64,000 bases of DNA from Nymphalis io (GCF_905147045.1 NC_065892.1:14045501-14109500); one strand, 5' to 3'. Shown: positions 25,140 to 36,494, counted from the stretch's first letter. Numbers and translations: made by a program. Notes: a model not told the origin generated them from the letters alone.

Positions 25140-25290
25140 CTATTTTTAGTATCTAGTAGCTAATGTATGAGGTAGGCACACTGGCAAGTAGTCACTGTAA
25201 GAAATATTAACCATCCCCTACATCTCCTATGTACTTCCAATCTTGGAAACTACAGGAACACGACCCTTGTTCTGTAGTCACGGAGTAATT
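25140..25290 (-). repeat. Old family 2 fragment
   Basis: Retains the TAAGAAATATTAACCATCCC, ATCTTGGAAACTA and TGTAGTCAC landmarks only. Confidence 0.45.
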
Positions 25291-25439
25291 TATATATTTA
25301 TTTAATAAATAAATATACAATAATACACGATTATATTTTATGTTAAGCTAACAATAATAATACAAAACTTCAAATATGCAGCTTTGTAATAATTTTACTA
25401 TACGATTTAATATAAGCTTATTAAGTCAATGCTATTATT

Positions 25440-25560
25440 CAACTGAAGACTGAGAGCTCTTTACACGAGCACTCTCATACCGCAAAGCTCTTCATTGGCC
25501 TCTCTACACTCATTGCGCTGTTTAGCCGATACACGATGCGATGCGATGTATTAGACGACA
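25440..25560. repeat. Left member of a direct repeat pair flanking the Helitron remnant
   Basis: GCAAAGCTCTTCATTGGCCTCTCTACACTCAT corresponds to a segment at 27.69 kb that keeps AGCTCTTCATTGCCCTCTCT, in the same orientation. This suggests the ends or a duplicated internal part of one decayed element, or two related fragments. Confidence 0.55.
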
Positions 25561-25599
25561 TAAGGATATCAACTATATATACTTATTTCGTATAAGTAT

Positions 25600-25645
25600 T
25601 AATATTGCTATTATGATATATATATATATCATAATAGCAATATTA
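25600..25645. repeat. 46-bp perfect palindrome
   Basis: The two 23-base halves are exact reverse complements with no spacer, centred between 25622 and 25623 in an ATATATAT core. Arms include ATATTGCTATTATGAT. Capable of cruciform or a single-stranded hairpin. Confidence 0.9.
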
Positions 25646-25823
25646 TGTATATATGTATGAGGATGGGATCTATTACAGAAAAAGGAAAGGAGAGCTGTAG
25701 ACGATAACCGCCGATAAAAACAAAAAAACACCAACCATTATTCATTTCATTAATGTAATGGACATATTCATTGTTTGATTAAAAGTTAAAAAAAGTAATA
25801 TATTTTTATCCTAAAGCAGTTAA

Positions 25824-26054
25824 TTAATTTCGAAGAGCAATTGAGTTTACGATATTTTTTGTCAGTCCGTCTTTAGCCAACATAAATAAGCTCGATGGTT
25901 TGTCCACCCGAGAACATGCCACGTATACTTGTCCGTGTGATGATGAACATGGTGTGCTCAAATCTAAGCCACAAACGGACATCGTTTGTCCTTGCAACTT
26001 ATCTATTGTCATTATACATATATGCATAAAGCACCACCCTGCGATTTTTTTCAT
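25824..26054 (-). pseudogene. Helitron helicase, C-terminal remnant
   Basis: The C-terminal end of a Pif1-type helicase of a rolling-circle (Helitron) transposon. The - strand frame contains TIDKLQGQTMSVCGLDLS (helicase motif V region) and HGQVYVACSRVDKPSSLF (motif VI with the arginine finger), then a short tail and stop. In intact elements this domain unwinds DNA during rolling-circle transposition. Only about 75 residues remain; the Rep endonuclease, the Walker A/B motifs and the rest are not found in frame nearby. A possible N-terminal Helitron fragment lies at 26850-27030 on the same strand. Confidence 0.85.
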
Positions 26055-26194
26055 GCGCCTATTTATTATTGTGTTATTAGGTTATGTCTACGGACTTGTG
26101 TGTGAGTGGTGGCTTATCGTACATTCGTCCCACATTATGAGACAGAACTTTTGAAAAGATGATCCGTTATTTGTTTTCTTTATAATACTGGTAA

Positions 26195-26430
26195 ATGGTC
26201 ACCCCACCCAGGCGCATTGATGGCCGATGGAGCCGACACGTGTTAGAGTGGAGATCACACTTAGGCAAACGTAGTGTAGGACGCCCTGTGACAAGATGGA
26301 CCGACGATTTAAAAAAGGTGGCAGGTACGGGATGGATGCGGACTGCCCAAGATCGGGATGGTTGGCGTTCTATGGGGGAGGCTTTCGTCCAGCAGTGAAC
26401 GGCAGAAGGCTGAAAAAAAACCCATATACT
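26195..26430 (+). pseudogene. RTE-type LINE ORF2, C-terminal end
   Basis: The C terminus of an RTE-clade LINE protein. The frame reads RRIDGRWSRHVLEW, then GRPVTRWTDDLKKVAG, WMRTAQDRDGWRSMGEAFVQQ and a stop, followed by a short A-run. This WxDD...RW...AQDR...W...GEAFVQQ order is the hallmark of RTE ORF2 ends. It is only about 67 residues long, so strongly 5'-truncated. It sits within the decayed Helitron region on the opposite strand and next to family 2 text. Confidence 0.85.
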
Positions 26431-26439
26431 AAAACTATA

Positions 26440-26545
26440 AAAATATTAACTATTCCTTACATCGTGAATGCGCCACCAACCTTGGGAACTAAATTGTCCA
26501 TTGTGCCTGTAGTTACACTGGCTCTAACTAATAGTGTCTATTAAA
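26440..26545 (-). repeat. Family 2 fragment
   Basis: Retains AATGCGCCACCAACCTTGGG, AACTAA and CCTGTAGTTACACTGGC. A short AATGGTCACC to the left of the RTE end (about 26193) may be its other part, in which case the RTE fragment inserted into it. Confidence 0.55.
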
Positions 26546-26734
26546 ACAGACAGATTGAAATACTGCTAAATATTTTTTTAAATATAGTTTAATATTTTAC
26601 ACCACTCAAGATGATTTATTTCACACAAACTATATAAACAAACATAGTCTGTTCAAAGGTGGCGCTGCTAACAGAATTCAAATGAAATTAAGTTTTACTT
26701 ATTGCATTAAATAATTAAAACAATAACAAAAAAA

Positions 26735-27030
26735 ATGTACGGTTGGGAAAGAAGAGACCTGGGGAGGAACGAAGTCCTTTGCGATATTTTTTCGTGTGCG
26801 AATGGACTTCAGGAACAGCCTTGCTACTACAGATACGTGCCGATGAGCCAACCGTTCAATGGTGACATGCTCACACGAGCATTTTCGTTATTTTGTTGGG
26901 TATGTTCGTCTGTTTTTTCTGCTCTATTATTACGCATGCTTGATGCTTTATTAGTTCGATGGGCCAAAGGGCCCCCTTGCGTCTTACTGGCATTTTTCAT
27001 TGTAACATACACACACAAATAGACCAAATC
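26735..27030 (-). pseudogene. Possible Helitron N-terminal fragment
   Basis: The - strand frame has an Arg/Asn/Glu-rich stretch (NKASSMRNNRAEKTDEHTQQ, then NNENARVSM) of the kind found at the start of insect Helitron proteins. It lies on the same strand as, and upstream of, the helicase remnant. This is a resemblance from memory, not a domain match; the + strand frame over the same bases is the competing reading. Confidence 0.35.
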
Positions 27031-27269
27031 GTTGTATTTACAAAAAACGGTATGCCGATAATGTATTTGATTTTTAGTATTACCAACTTTTTCAATATCA
27101 TAAAACACGTTTATATTTCTTATCAATTAAATAAATTGATAAATATTTTGCAAATTTTTAAATATCAAAATGACGCTACGTTTCTCGTGAATGACGTAGA
27201 TGAAAGTTCGATGAGGTTCACTATAAGTAATTATTTTGATATTGTACAAAAATACCAAAATCGTAATTA

Positions 27270-27525
27270 CAAAATGGGATGATGGATTAGGATGGTTAAA
27301 ATTTGGGGTTATATGTATTTTTTATGCTAAATCAAAATAAAATACAAATAAAAAAATCTGGATAGGGACACCCTTATCAGCTAGAGGTATGAAATATACT
27401 TTACGATCTAATCTCATACCTCCTAAAATATACGTAACAAATTTCATAAAAATCAGTCGAGCCGTTTCGGAGTAGTTCGATCACAAACACCGACACGAGA
27501 TTTATATATATATATATATGGTAAT
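27270..27525 (+). repeat. Unclassified transposable element end with (TA)n
   Basis: Contains TTCATAAAAATCAGTCGAGCCGTTTCGGAGTAGTTCGATCAC and CGACACGAGATTTATATAT-type text in order, ending in a TA microsatellite (about 27500-27520). Such ends are common in lepidopteran repeats; class not assigned. Confidence 0.45.
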
Positions 27526-27644
27526 TTTAAATATAACTCATAATCTTCTATGTATATCACACAATGCTAATGAAGTTAAACCTCAAATGACATTAACTTT
27601 CCCATCGATTTACGGTTCATTCGTTATCGGATTATTGGTTCTAT

Positions 27645-27760
27645 TGTAACAATAGTCGGAGGCAAAGCCCTCAACACGAGGGCCCTCATCCCGCAGAGCT
27701 CTTCATTGCCCTCTCTAGGGCCATCGTGTTTAGATGATACACTTATTTTATGGGTGTTTG
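27645..27760. repeat. Right member of the direct repeat pair
   Basis: GCAGAGCTCTTCATTGCCCT and GGGCCATCGTGTTTAGATGA parallel 25.49-25.53 kb in the same orientation. Confidence 0.55.
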
Positions 27761-28342
27761 ATGTGAACAATTGTGTTTTTATTCTATAAATAAAAAAATC
27801 ATAATAGTTCATAATGATGCCATATTTTAAATGAAATTAAAAAATATATATTTTCATTATTCTTTTCTATGTTTGTCCGTACAACATTGATAGTCTTTGC
27901 GGTATTAACTTGTTCTAGGTAATTACGCAATAAATGTTGTACCGGGCATTGAAATAGTATATCGAGATTTTTAAATGGATAACAAAAGCAATTGAATCAT
28001 ATTATCATCAGTTCTTATATAATAGACTGAGGTTGTACGAACTATTGTTTCATTAATAGAACGAACCAGCAGTTGTGTACAAATAATAATCTTTAGAAAA
28101 ATTATCATATATACCCGTATACTCGATTCGAATGATACATGATATGGAATTTATTATATTTGAAAAAATATATATTCAGATGCTAATATAATGTTGCTAA
28201 TATTATGTGACTCAGATCAGTCAGATTTATCGGTGGAATAATCAGACATCGCGATGACATGAACCATTTTATCTCGACATTATTATTTAGAATCTTATCA
28301 ACAATGTTTTATTCAACTTTACCTGTTAGTAATAATATTAAT

Positions 28343-28680
28343 GTCCTCCAGACCGATTTCGGTCACGGCGGCCAATCTCAAGAGAGATTAGCCAACTACG
28401 CAAGAGATATTATAGTGCACAAGTATGTACGCAAACACAGGTGCACTCTCTATTCCGTAACTCTCATAATCCGATGGAACGGCAATCCGACACGACTGGA
28501 AAGGGTTCTGGTGCAGGACCAACGGCTTTACGTGCTTTCCGAGGCGCGGGAGTGTATACATTTCCAATATCCAGACTCCGGGCTCCTACTGAGAATTTTC
28601 TGACAGAAAAACCCAATAACTTTTTATTGGCCCGATCTGGGAATTGAACCCAGAACCTCCGGGTTGCGGCATTATATCAA
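28343..28680 (+). repeat. Repeat family 3, best copy, with tRNA-like T-arm at its right end
   Basis: About 330 bp from CCTCCAGACCGATTTCGGTC to CTCCGGGTTGCGGC. Read on the - strand its end contains GGTTCTGGGTTCAATTCCCA, a B-box-like T arm, so the family may be a tRNA-derived SINE transcribed from the - strand. No A box is convincing in this copy. The overlapping open frames are by-products. Confidence 0.75.
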
Positions 28681-28699
28681 TATGCATCATATAGGCAGT

Positions 28700-30440
28700 C
28701 ATTTACCTGTTAGTACATGTGATTGAAATCTTTCAAGCTGAAAAAAAAGCTGAAATTTCGCAAAAGATTTTGGTGGCGATTACAACACAATCTAAATTAG
28801 TACACAAGGATTAGGTTTTAAATGTATTCCTTCAGCGTAAAGTTTCATGTTGTCTTCGTTTTTTTAATAGTTTGGAAACTTTGTTATTTTATTTTATCTT
28901 TACAATTTTCCCGACATTATTTTACTAATACAGTTATTTTTCTTTCGTAATAGTATAAAACCACGCGAGACCGGATCGCACTTTAAGGGTATTCACGTTT
29001 ATAAAAATATATATAAATTAAAATGGTCTATAATTTCCCCATTCTTTTATATTTAGGGAACATTGTCTTATGTTTGCTTACAATAATTTGAATATGTTAG
29101 TAATTAATGAGTAAATTTTCAATTAAATATTTCAACAAAAATATCACCGTCGAGGAATACTCGATATTTAAAGTTAAATTTAAAGAAACCGGAACATATA
29201 ATATTAACAATAACAATATGATAACTTACTTGTGGCTCATTAAGCTAATGCGAAGTAGATTGCAAAATGCCTTGCATGTTGCTCGTCGCCATTTAGTAGT
29301 GTTATAATTTGCACGTTATTTCTATGCAGCATTCCCAGTCACTATCAGATCTAGAAGAAGAGTAAGGTACTCCTAAACTATAAATATATGATAAAAAACT
29401 ACAAATTGATGATAATTAGTAAGTCTGTTTTGCAGTTAGAATAATTTATAAAAAAATATTCGTTGAGTAGCTTTCACCCGTGCCAATTTTAAATTTATAA
29501 AATTTTTATTAAAAAAAAATGTTGGGTTTTAATTTTATATTCAATTGATGTTGATTAGGTAAGACAAAAATCGTTGTTTGGTAAATAAAAATAACCAAAT
29601 ATGGTTATTCTCTGAACTCTCAAAGAAATCTCGAACTCGCCGGACTTTGACTCTAGAATGACTCTAATTGTTACACGATGTATACGTTTAGCGAATAAAA
29701 TACACGGAGCAGGTAGTATGTAATATATGCCTCGAAAACTAAAAAAAAATCATACTACCTTTATTGGAAGAAAAGCATGAGTAAGTTTTGTTTATGTTGC
29801 TTTGAGCACCCAGAATATTCAATACTAATGTGAAGAGCGTACTGTTAAAGGAGTTTGTTCGCACCTCAGAAATACCATCAAGCATGTCACTCACCAGCAT
29901 TAAATTTTTTAAACCACCGTCTTCCAATAATCCTAGAAATTTGTAACCCGACACAATCATTAATTTAGACCTTTTGAGAGTATGCTGTGAATATCCTGTT
30001 GATGCATAAATCGGATGGAGCTGGATAGGCTAGACTCTGCGTAGAAACTCTGAACACATTCCTAGACAAACTCTAGATTGAAACCTGCAGGGCCGGAGTA
30101 AGTTTGTCCGATCCAAACGGACCTGGCGGCGCTTGGTTATAGCAGAGTGAGAACTAGCGTGAAAATTATGGGTACTTTCCAAGGCAAATCAGAATGGTGA
30201 ATAATTGTACATCTCTTTTTAACAAATTAAAATTTAACCTCAACATAATATTAAAAATATTTGTATGATATGTATAAATTGCTTTGAAACTTAACTTCGC
30301 TTTGGTTCCATGTCGTCTGTCAGTTAACGTTATCAAGTGAATGATCTTGTTATAATTAATTCGGCTTAATATAGTGTAATGTGGAAATGTCACCTCAGAG
30401 CGAATTCACTTGATGAGGGATTATATACATTATGATCTTG
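28700..30440. other. Gene-free stretch
   Basis: AT-rich; open frames at 29107-29307 (+) and 29739-29960 (-) carry no recognisable motif or splice support. Confidence 0.3.
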
Positions 30441-30448
30441 AATTTTTA

Positions 30449-30519
30449 ATATTCTGACGTAATGTTTCTAGTTATGAGATGATCATCATCTCATAACTAG
30501 GAACATTACGTCAGAATAT
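30449..30519. repeat. 34-bp inverted repeat with 3-nt loop
   Basis: Arms 30449-30482 and 30486-30519 are reverse complements with one difference, which becomes a G-U pair in one strand's RNA; the loop is TCA. It immediately precedes a family 3 copy. Confidence 0.9.
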
Positions 30520-30524
30520 ATATA

Positions 30525-30790
30525 TGTTTAGCCAATTGTGCTAGACATATTATACTGTAAAAGTGTGTGCATAAACACAAGTGCACCCTTTATTCCTTTA
30601 TTCTCATAAACCGATGGGTTACCAATCCAATACAATCAGAAAGAGATCAGGCACAATACTTTTAAGGGCGTTTCAAGGGAGTGTAAATACCATCAACTTT
30701 CCTACTCCGGACTACTACTAAGAATTTCCCGTCGAAAACTCATTAACTTTTCACTGTTAAGATTCGGGGTATCCTGAACCTCAAGATCTG
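30525..30790 (+). repeat. Repeat family 3, diverged copy
   Basis: Carries AAGTGTGTGCATAAACACAAGTGCACC, ATTCTCATAAACCGATGGG, GACTACTACTAAGAATTT in order. Confidence 0.7.
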
Positions 30791-30864
30791 TAGACTTTTG
30801 ATTAAATTATGAGAATGAAGAAATAAAGAGTGCACTTATATCGTGTGCACCTACATAATATAAT

Positions 30865-30975
30865 ATATGATAGGGCTTTCTGTATGCCCTTCTCGGTGGG
30901 TACTAACAACTGACCAAGTATTATAATAGGCGAAGGTGACCACTTGATATCACGTAAGCATATTAGTTCACTCGA
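30865..30975 (+). repeat. Old family 2 fragment
   Basis: AGGGCTTTCTGTATGCCC, GGTGGGTACTAACAAC and GGTGACCACTTGATATCACG mark the two ends; the middle is deleted. Confidence 0.5.
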
Positions 30976-30979
30976 ATTT

Positions 30980-33480
30980 CTAAAATAAATAAAGAAAAAA
31001 CGTTTATTTTTAAAATGTCTCCTAACATGTAGTTAAATAAGAAGAATTATCTTCAATTCATTCCTTATTACAATAGCGTCACAGAATGTTTACACGAAGT
31101 CAAAGGGCAAACAACGCTTGTATACACCCCTCGCACCCTAATCGCTATTTAATTATGCGGAACTTTGTTTTACGAAAAGCGGGGATGCATCCCCATGTTT
31201 TTATTATTACCACCCTTGTTAAAATAAATTGTCATATAAAGCCCGATAACAGCCTTTTAGGAGGCACTCTTCACTCGTATACTAAATAAGTATGAAAGAA
31301 AAAGAAAGAGAATAAATTAGTAAAAAGGTTGGCTTTATGACCTCTGAACCCTCTAGAATTGCTGCCAATGATCAATTTTATGCAAGAATTATATAATTGA
31401 TGCAAGAATATACAATTGAAAACGCTGCTCCTTTCACGCGTTCATTATTTGTACATGTATGAATGTATCCAACGTTGTTAAATTCTTCCATGTAAATAAT
31501 GCTTACATTCTATTCTATTGTATAATGTAATGATAGAATACAATTTGTTCAATTCTTAATTAGCATATCTTATATAGTGGTTGTAATATTACGTCACATG
31601 AAAAGTATTTTTTATGCCAACATCAGCGAAGATGCGTTAGAAACACTGGTGATGAAGAGCACAAATAGCGACCACTTAGAGGACTCTTATATACAACCTA
31701 AAATGGCTGGCATGACTAGCCTACACCAGCTGAGGAATCAAAAACTCATGAAGAACAAGGAAGACTATCACCTAATTAACATCAATTTGCAATTGCTAAA
31801 ATTAAGATTATGTTGCAATAAAACCATGAAGTATACATCTGCGGAGATACATTATTAATTAAAAAATTGGTAAATTCTAATAGAATTAATGTCATTTATA
31901 ATTTTTATTTCATCTTGAAATCTAGTTAACTATATCGAAAAAACCCTCCAGTTTAATCAGTTGGATTTCATCAACGTAATCCGTCCGCTTGTGCAAAATA
32001 CCGATTCTCTAAATAATACTGAATTGTACGAATAAAATAGGACACAGGAAATTTTACAACTTCACTATAAAAAAAAACCTTAAAAACACATATTTGAATG
32101 GATACAAAAATTCACAGAGGTGCTCGAAAAATATTGAATTCCGGGCCACTGTGAGCTGTGTAATATTAATGCAGCTCAAGCCAGCGAACGCAATAAAAAC
32201 AAACAAATTGCACGTAAAATAATACTGTGAGCTTCGTCGGAGGCCTGAGGGAATTTATTTTGATGCCTAAAGCCCTATTTATATGATATCGCTATAATTC
32301 ATCCAAGTCTGCTTAGGGCTTACCGTTTTCTTGTGTAAATACGGTGAAGGATCTCAATCTAAGATTTATTATAAGTTGGTTTTATGCGTATGGAATTTTT
32401 AAAAAAAGCAAAAAATACAAATATAACTATTGCTTCAATATTAATTAAAATTGGTACTTTTATTTTGATTTTGTTTCTTTCGTATTTTTAATTAAAAAAA
32501 ATAACCATGCCAATAGAAAAACAATGAGTTCAAATTTTCGATCCTGAATATACATATAGATATACTGTTGATATATATGTTTGCGATTAGTCCACATCGA
32601 CACCGTTTGACTAATTACCATGCACACATAGTCGTAAGTATTTTTTCATGAAGATTTTCTTAATATTAATAATATAACATTATTACATTATTAAAATTTG
32701 CTACTTAATGGTGCTGAGCACATATACACAGGTAGGACAACGTCTAGCTTGGTTTTAATAGTATATTATTATATGTATTTTTGGTCTCCTGAGTTAGCAC
32801 AATGGAGAGAACTCGTAGACCATTTCGGAGATCGCTGGTTTAAATACAAAGCAACACAACTGAAAATCAAATAGTTTTTATAATCGAGCGTTTCATAATA
32901 ATTTATAATTGATATCTTACAATCTTATTGTTTTTGTTTCGAATAAAAAGAATTAAAAACGTTGTAAGAAATCCTACATATTTCAGATAAAATTCTGTCA
33001 TATCTTTCTAATAGGAAAAGAGGCCGTTTTTCAATTGTGGGACAAAGACGGACTGTAAATATATCTTTGTTTCTATTATAGTATCTCATTAAAATCGCAA
33101 ACAAAAAACAAGGAAACTAATAAGGGAATCTATATATTTTATGTGATAATGTGATGAATATTTTTTAATTTATTAGTAGAAGTTTCGATTGTAATATTAC
33201 GTATTCAATATTAATACTACACCACAAACATTTGACCACAAAATGTTGACTTAATACATACCTTATAAATATGATTCAAGATACAACAGCTGTTGAACTA
33301 TGTATAATCGTAACGTTTGCACTTGCTATGACTCTAAAATGATTATCGAAATGATAAGATTTTTCAATGATATAAGTCAAAAGTAATGAGATCATAGACA
33401 ATTCAGTATATACAAAAATAAGGTAATCATATTTTTTGAAGCTATCATGATATCTGATTGTGGTTTAAGATAAATCGGAA
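30980..33480. other. Gene-free stretch upstream of the MBF2-like gene
   Basis: An open frame at 31577-31858 (+, 93 codons, Lys/Asn/Leu-rich) is unrecognised and lacks clear splice or start context. 32775-32875 contains a weak tRNA-like pair of boxes (GAGTTAGCACAATGGAGAG and CGCTGGTTTAAATACAAA) that may be another old SINE. Confidence 0.3.
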
Positions 33481-33492
33481 TCGTCATCCTAG

Positions 33493-33525
33493 TATAAATT
33501 TCCTCAAATAAAACGAATTCTCAGT
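33493..33525 (+). promoter_or_regulatory. TATA box and arthropod initiator of the MBF2-like gene
   Basis: TATAAA at 33493-33498 is followed by TCAGT at 33521-33525. The distance from the first T of TATA to the initiator A (33523) is 30 nt, the canonical spacing. This predicts a 60-nt 5' UTR before the ATG at 33583. Confidence 0.75.
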
Positions 33526-33582
33526 AACAAATAGAATCCGAGAAAGTGAACACGGCTGAACGCTTGCTTGTTTTTTTTTAAA

Positions 33583-34752
33583 ATGTCTGCCACTATTAAT
33601 TTTTTATCTGTTTTTTTTGTACTTTTATATATTGGTTCTTGTCAGTCAGCTAACTTGACGATAGGCACTGATGTCAACGGTAAGCTAGCGTACACTGAGC
33701 ACGTCAAGCTCATAGCTTTGCCATTAATGACTCGAAATAAAAATTGCTTCTATACCGGAAATACAACTATAAGGGTAAGTCTTTAGTAATATTATGTACT
33801 ACACTATATTTGCACTTATATAAAAATTCATTTTTAATCATATATAAAAATGTATATGATTAAAATGAATACGTATTTACATATATTATTTAAATAACAA
33901 CATTAAAAATTAACGGAATTTTTCATAATAAATAAATTAACAAGTACCTCTAATCACGTGACAAAACAAAAGGAATATAAAGCATTGTTATGTATTAGAT
34001 CGATGTTAGTTTTATCAAATTATCTATCAAAGTCGTCTGTAGATAGACAATAAATCAGATGAGATTTTATTCAACGTGTATTTTGATTGTTGCTTGGTTT
34101 ATTGTTTCGTCGTTAATATCCCATTGCGATGAGGTCTCTATGAAAACTAATGATTGCTGTTTTCTATTTGATTGCTTAAGCTTTACTGTTGAAGCTAACA
34201 ATTTATTAAATTGTAATAAAAAAAAATATTTTTTTTTGTTCATATTTCGTTACATGTCATTTTATATATTACAAAGGATCGTACAGTCTACAGAGATATT
34301 ATATATTATAAAAATGTCTGTTCATAGTTATAATTGTATCTATAATATAAAATAATTAACTAATAAATAGATTAATTACTTAAAATATATTTAATATAAT
34401 ATAAAAAATGGCATAAACTCCAAAAAAAATAACAAATAACTTAGTGTCCAACCTCAGGGGCTCATTGACGAAGGTGTGGCTAATATTCTGTACAGTGCCA
34501 ATGGCTACGGCGGTGCCTACTAACATCAGAAGCTCATTTGCCAGTCTGCCTAACTATATATAAGTTAATTAAATCATAAAAATATATTACCAATTTTGCT
34601 ATTTTTTTCAGGGAATATACGCTTTTGACAATAATAACTCAAATAGCAATGCAAAAGTCACATCGGGCGGAGTGGGGTTCACATTCACTAACATCAAGCT
34701 GAAGAGTGAAAGAGGGGTTGGACTCAACTATCGGATACAGATATACGTTTGA
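33583..34752 (+). CDS. MBF2-family secreted protein, two exons
   Basis: Small secreted insect protein of the MBF2 family (named for Bombyx multiprotein bridging factor 2; most members carry signal peptides and are found in saliva, haemolymph or epidermis). Exon 1 is 33583-33774 (donor GTAAGT, phase 0); exon 2 is 34612-34752 (acceptor TTTTTTTCAG, TGA stop). The product is about 110 residues. I chose ATG 33583 because it has A at -3; the frame upstream opens only with TTG. Residues 1 to about 22 form a hydrophobic signal peptide ending near SCQSA. The C-terminal exon GIYAFDNNNSN...TSGGVGFTFTNIKLKSERG...YRIQIYV matches the family signature (aromatic-D, GG.G, S.RG.G, IYV end). Cys in NCFYTGNTT is typical. 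AATAAA at 34822-34827 is a likely polyadenylation signal. The intron holds a family 2 fragment. Confidence 0.88.
34440..34565 (+). repeat. Family 2 fragment in the MBF2 intron
   Basis: 3' part of the repeat (CATTGACGAAGGTGTGGCTAATATT, TACAGTGCCAATGGC, ACTAACATCAGAAGCTCATTTGCC), diverged. Confidence 0.6.
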
Positions 34753-34829
34753 TTTTTTTTTATTATATGATCGCGCGTCGCAGTCATATTTTAAATGTGT
34801 TAATATTGTTATAAATATTAAAATAAATT

Positions 34830-35500
34830 CTTATGGTATTATTTTTGTATCCTTTTTTTAATTGAATTAATTTAATAAGACTGTACCTGTATGATTGAAA
34901 TTACAAATTAATTGTTGTTATAATTAATCTCTTTTTAATAAAAACACTATGCTTTGGTGGTTCCATGTAAAATAGAAAACAAAATTCCCCTACTAAGGGT
35001 GAAGATCTATGTCGCGCATTAGCGCTGATCAAATGAGCTGAGGAGCCGAGGAGGCCGTACATATATATACTCATACAATAAAAACTGTATTGATTTGACA
35101 GTTAAGATTTAAAAAAAGATGGTATCGCTTTGAGCGAAAGGATCCATATACAAATACTAAACAAAAACTAATACTTATAATAAATATATGATAATTTACT
35201 AACACAATATTTGATTTTGTCAATACATTCTAAAAAAATATAAAATAAATAAAGCTTTATAAACATGATGTAAATATTCAATGGTCATTTCACGCCACTC
35301 GTATTGCTATATACATTTATACATATATATATGTACAGTGAGCATAGAAGTGCGCTATATGATAATTTAGCCACTGCTACCCGTAGATATACCCGAAGCA
35401 CTATAAAGTGTAAGCCCAGCTGGGCTCACATAACGTTACACCACCTGCAATCAACGAAGACATATTTCTTAAATTATCACTTGTATTATTTCGAATACAT
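34830..35500. other. Spacer, nothing recognised
   Basis: AT-rich; no supported ORF. Confidence 0.3.
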
Positions 35501-35504
35501 TTAG

Positions 35505-35765
35505 ACGAGCCGATTGGCGTGGTTGGTACTTATCTTTCAAGCCGAAGGTTGTAGGTTCGATTCCCATCCAGGACAGACATTTGTGTGCATGAACATGTCT
35601 GTTTGTCCTGAGTCTGGATTTAATTATCTATATAAGTCTGTATTTACAAAAGAAAAGTAGTATGTGTAGTACATCCGTTGTCTGCTTTCCATAGCACAAG
35701 CTTTGTAGAAGCTTAATTTGGGCCGTGTGTGAAAAATGTCTCTGGATATTGTTATTATTATTATT
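35505..35765 (+). repeat. tRNA-derived SINE (family 4) with (TTA)n tail
   Basis: Head with A-box-like GATTGGCGTGGTTGGTAC and B-box GGTTCGATTCCCATCC about 30 nt apart, then a tRNA-unrelated body and a TTATTATTATTA tail. Its tailless relative is at 24.8-25.0 kb on the other strand. Confidence 0.85.
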
Positions 35766-36263
35766 CTGTGTTTTTAATTACAAAGTGACAAACTAAGTGG
35801 GCTATATTAATGAATTAAATACTAAAGTACTATTATATTTCAGACTATATAAAATTGTGTGTATTGTTTTTATACCTAATGTACACAGTATAGTAATTTC
35901 CCCTCAAACGATATTATTGAAAAGCGATGAAGATTGAATGGAAATTCAAAGCGTTAGGTGTATCGTCGGATATTGGTCAGTGGCAGCGACGCGTGCAACG
36001 CTTTCTAGTACAGTGGCTGGTTGTTAAATATTAATATACATTTTTTTTACTTAATATCTTATCGAATTGTGAAATAATAAATATGTAGGGTAAAATAAAG
36101 TCATCGTCATTTCTGGCAATCTAAAAGAAGAGCCACGAATTACTCTAGTTACTCTAGTTGTTTCACCGGTTCGTCCCGAATTCCGTGTTTTTTTTTCCGA
36201 ACTGGTGGCAGATTTTTTGACAATCAATAAGTATATATAATGTGTATACATTAAATAAATGTT

Positions 36264-36345
36264 TGGACTCTACTACCACTTACCATCACGTGGAGAAAAG
36301 TCATTTTCCTTCCCGGAAAATATAAAAATAATAATAATAAAGATT
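36264..36345 (+). mobile_element. CR1/Jockey-type LINE 3' end fragment
   Basis: CTCTACTACCACTTACCATCACGTGGAG and TTCCCGGAAAATATAAAAATAATAAT match the extreme 3' end of the LINE copies at 8.0 and 51.5 kb (sense strand +). Less than 90 bp, with a degenerate stem-loop. Confidence 0.7.
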
Positions 36346-36494
36346 TTGAATTTGATTAGAGTACTGCAGCTGCGCAGATATCTAGTGCATTACTGCAAAA
36401 GATCAAGTGTATGCATAAGCAAAGTTGAACTCGAGATCACGTGTAGAACCACTGGCTTTACGTACGCATAGGATATTTATCTACTGCGAATTCT

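Noticed and set aside
28441..28680. Possible tRNA gene from the GGTTCAATTCCC box on the - strand
   Set aside because: No complete cloverleaf or A box at the right distance; it is the recurring end of repeat family 3.
31577..31858. 93-codon + strand frame
   Set aside because: Unrecognised composition, no splice or promoter support; recorded only as part of the spacer.
35505..35580. Possible functional tRNA gene
   Set aside because: A and B boxes are present, but the body continues into a SINE with a (TTA)n tail and a second copy exists at 24.8 kb.
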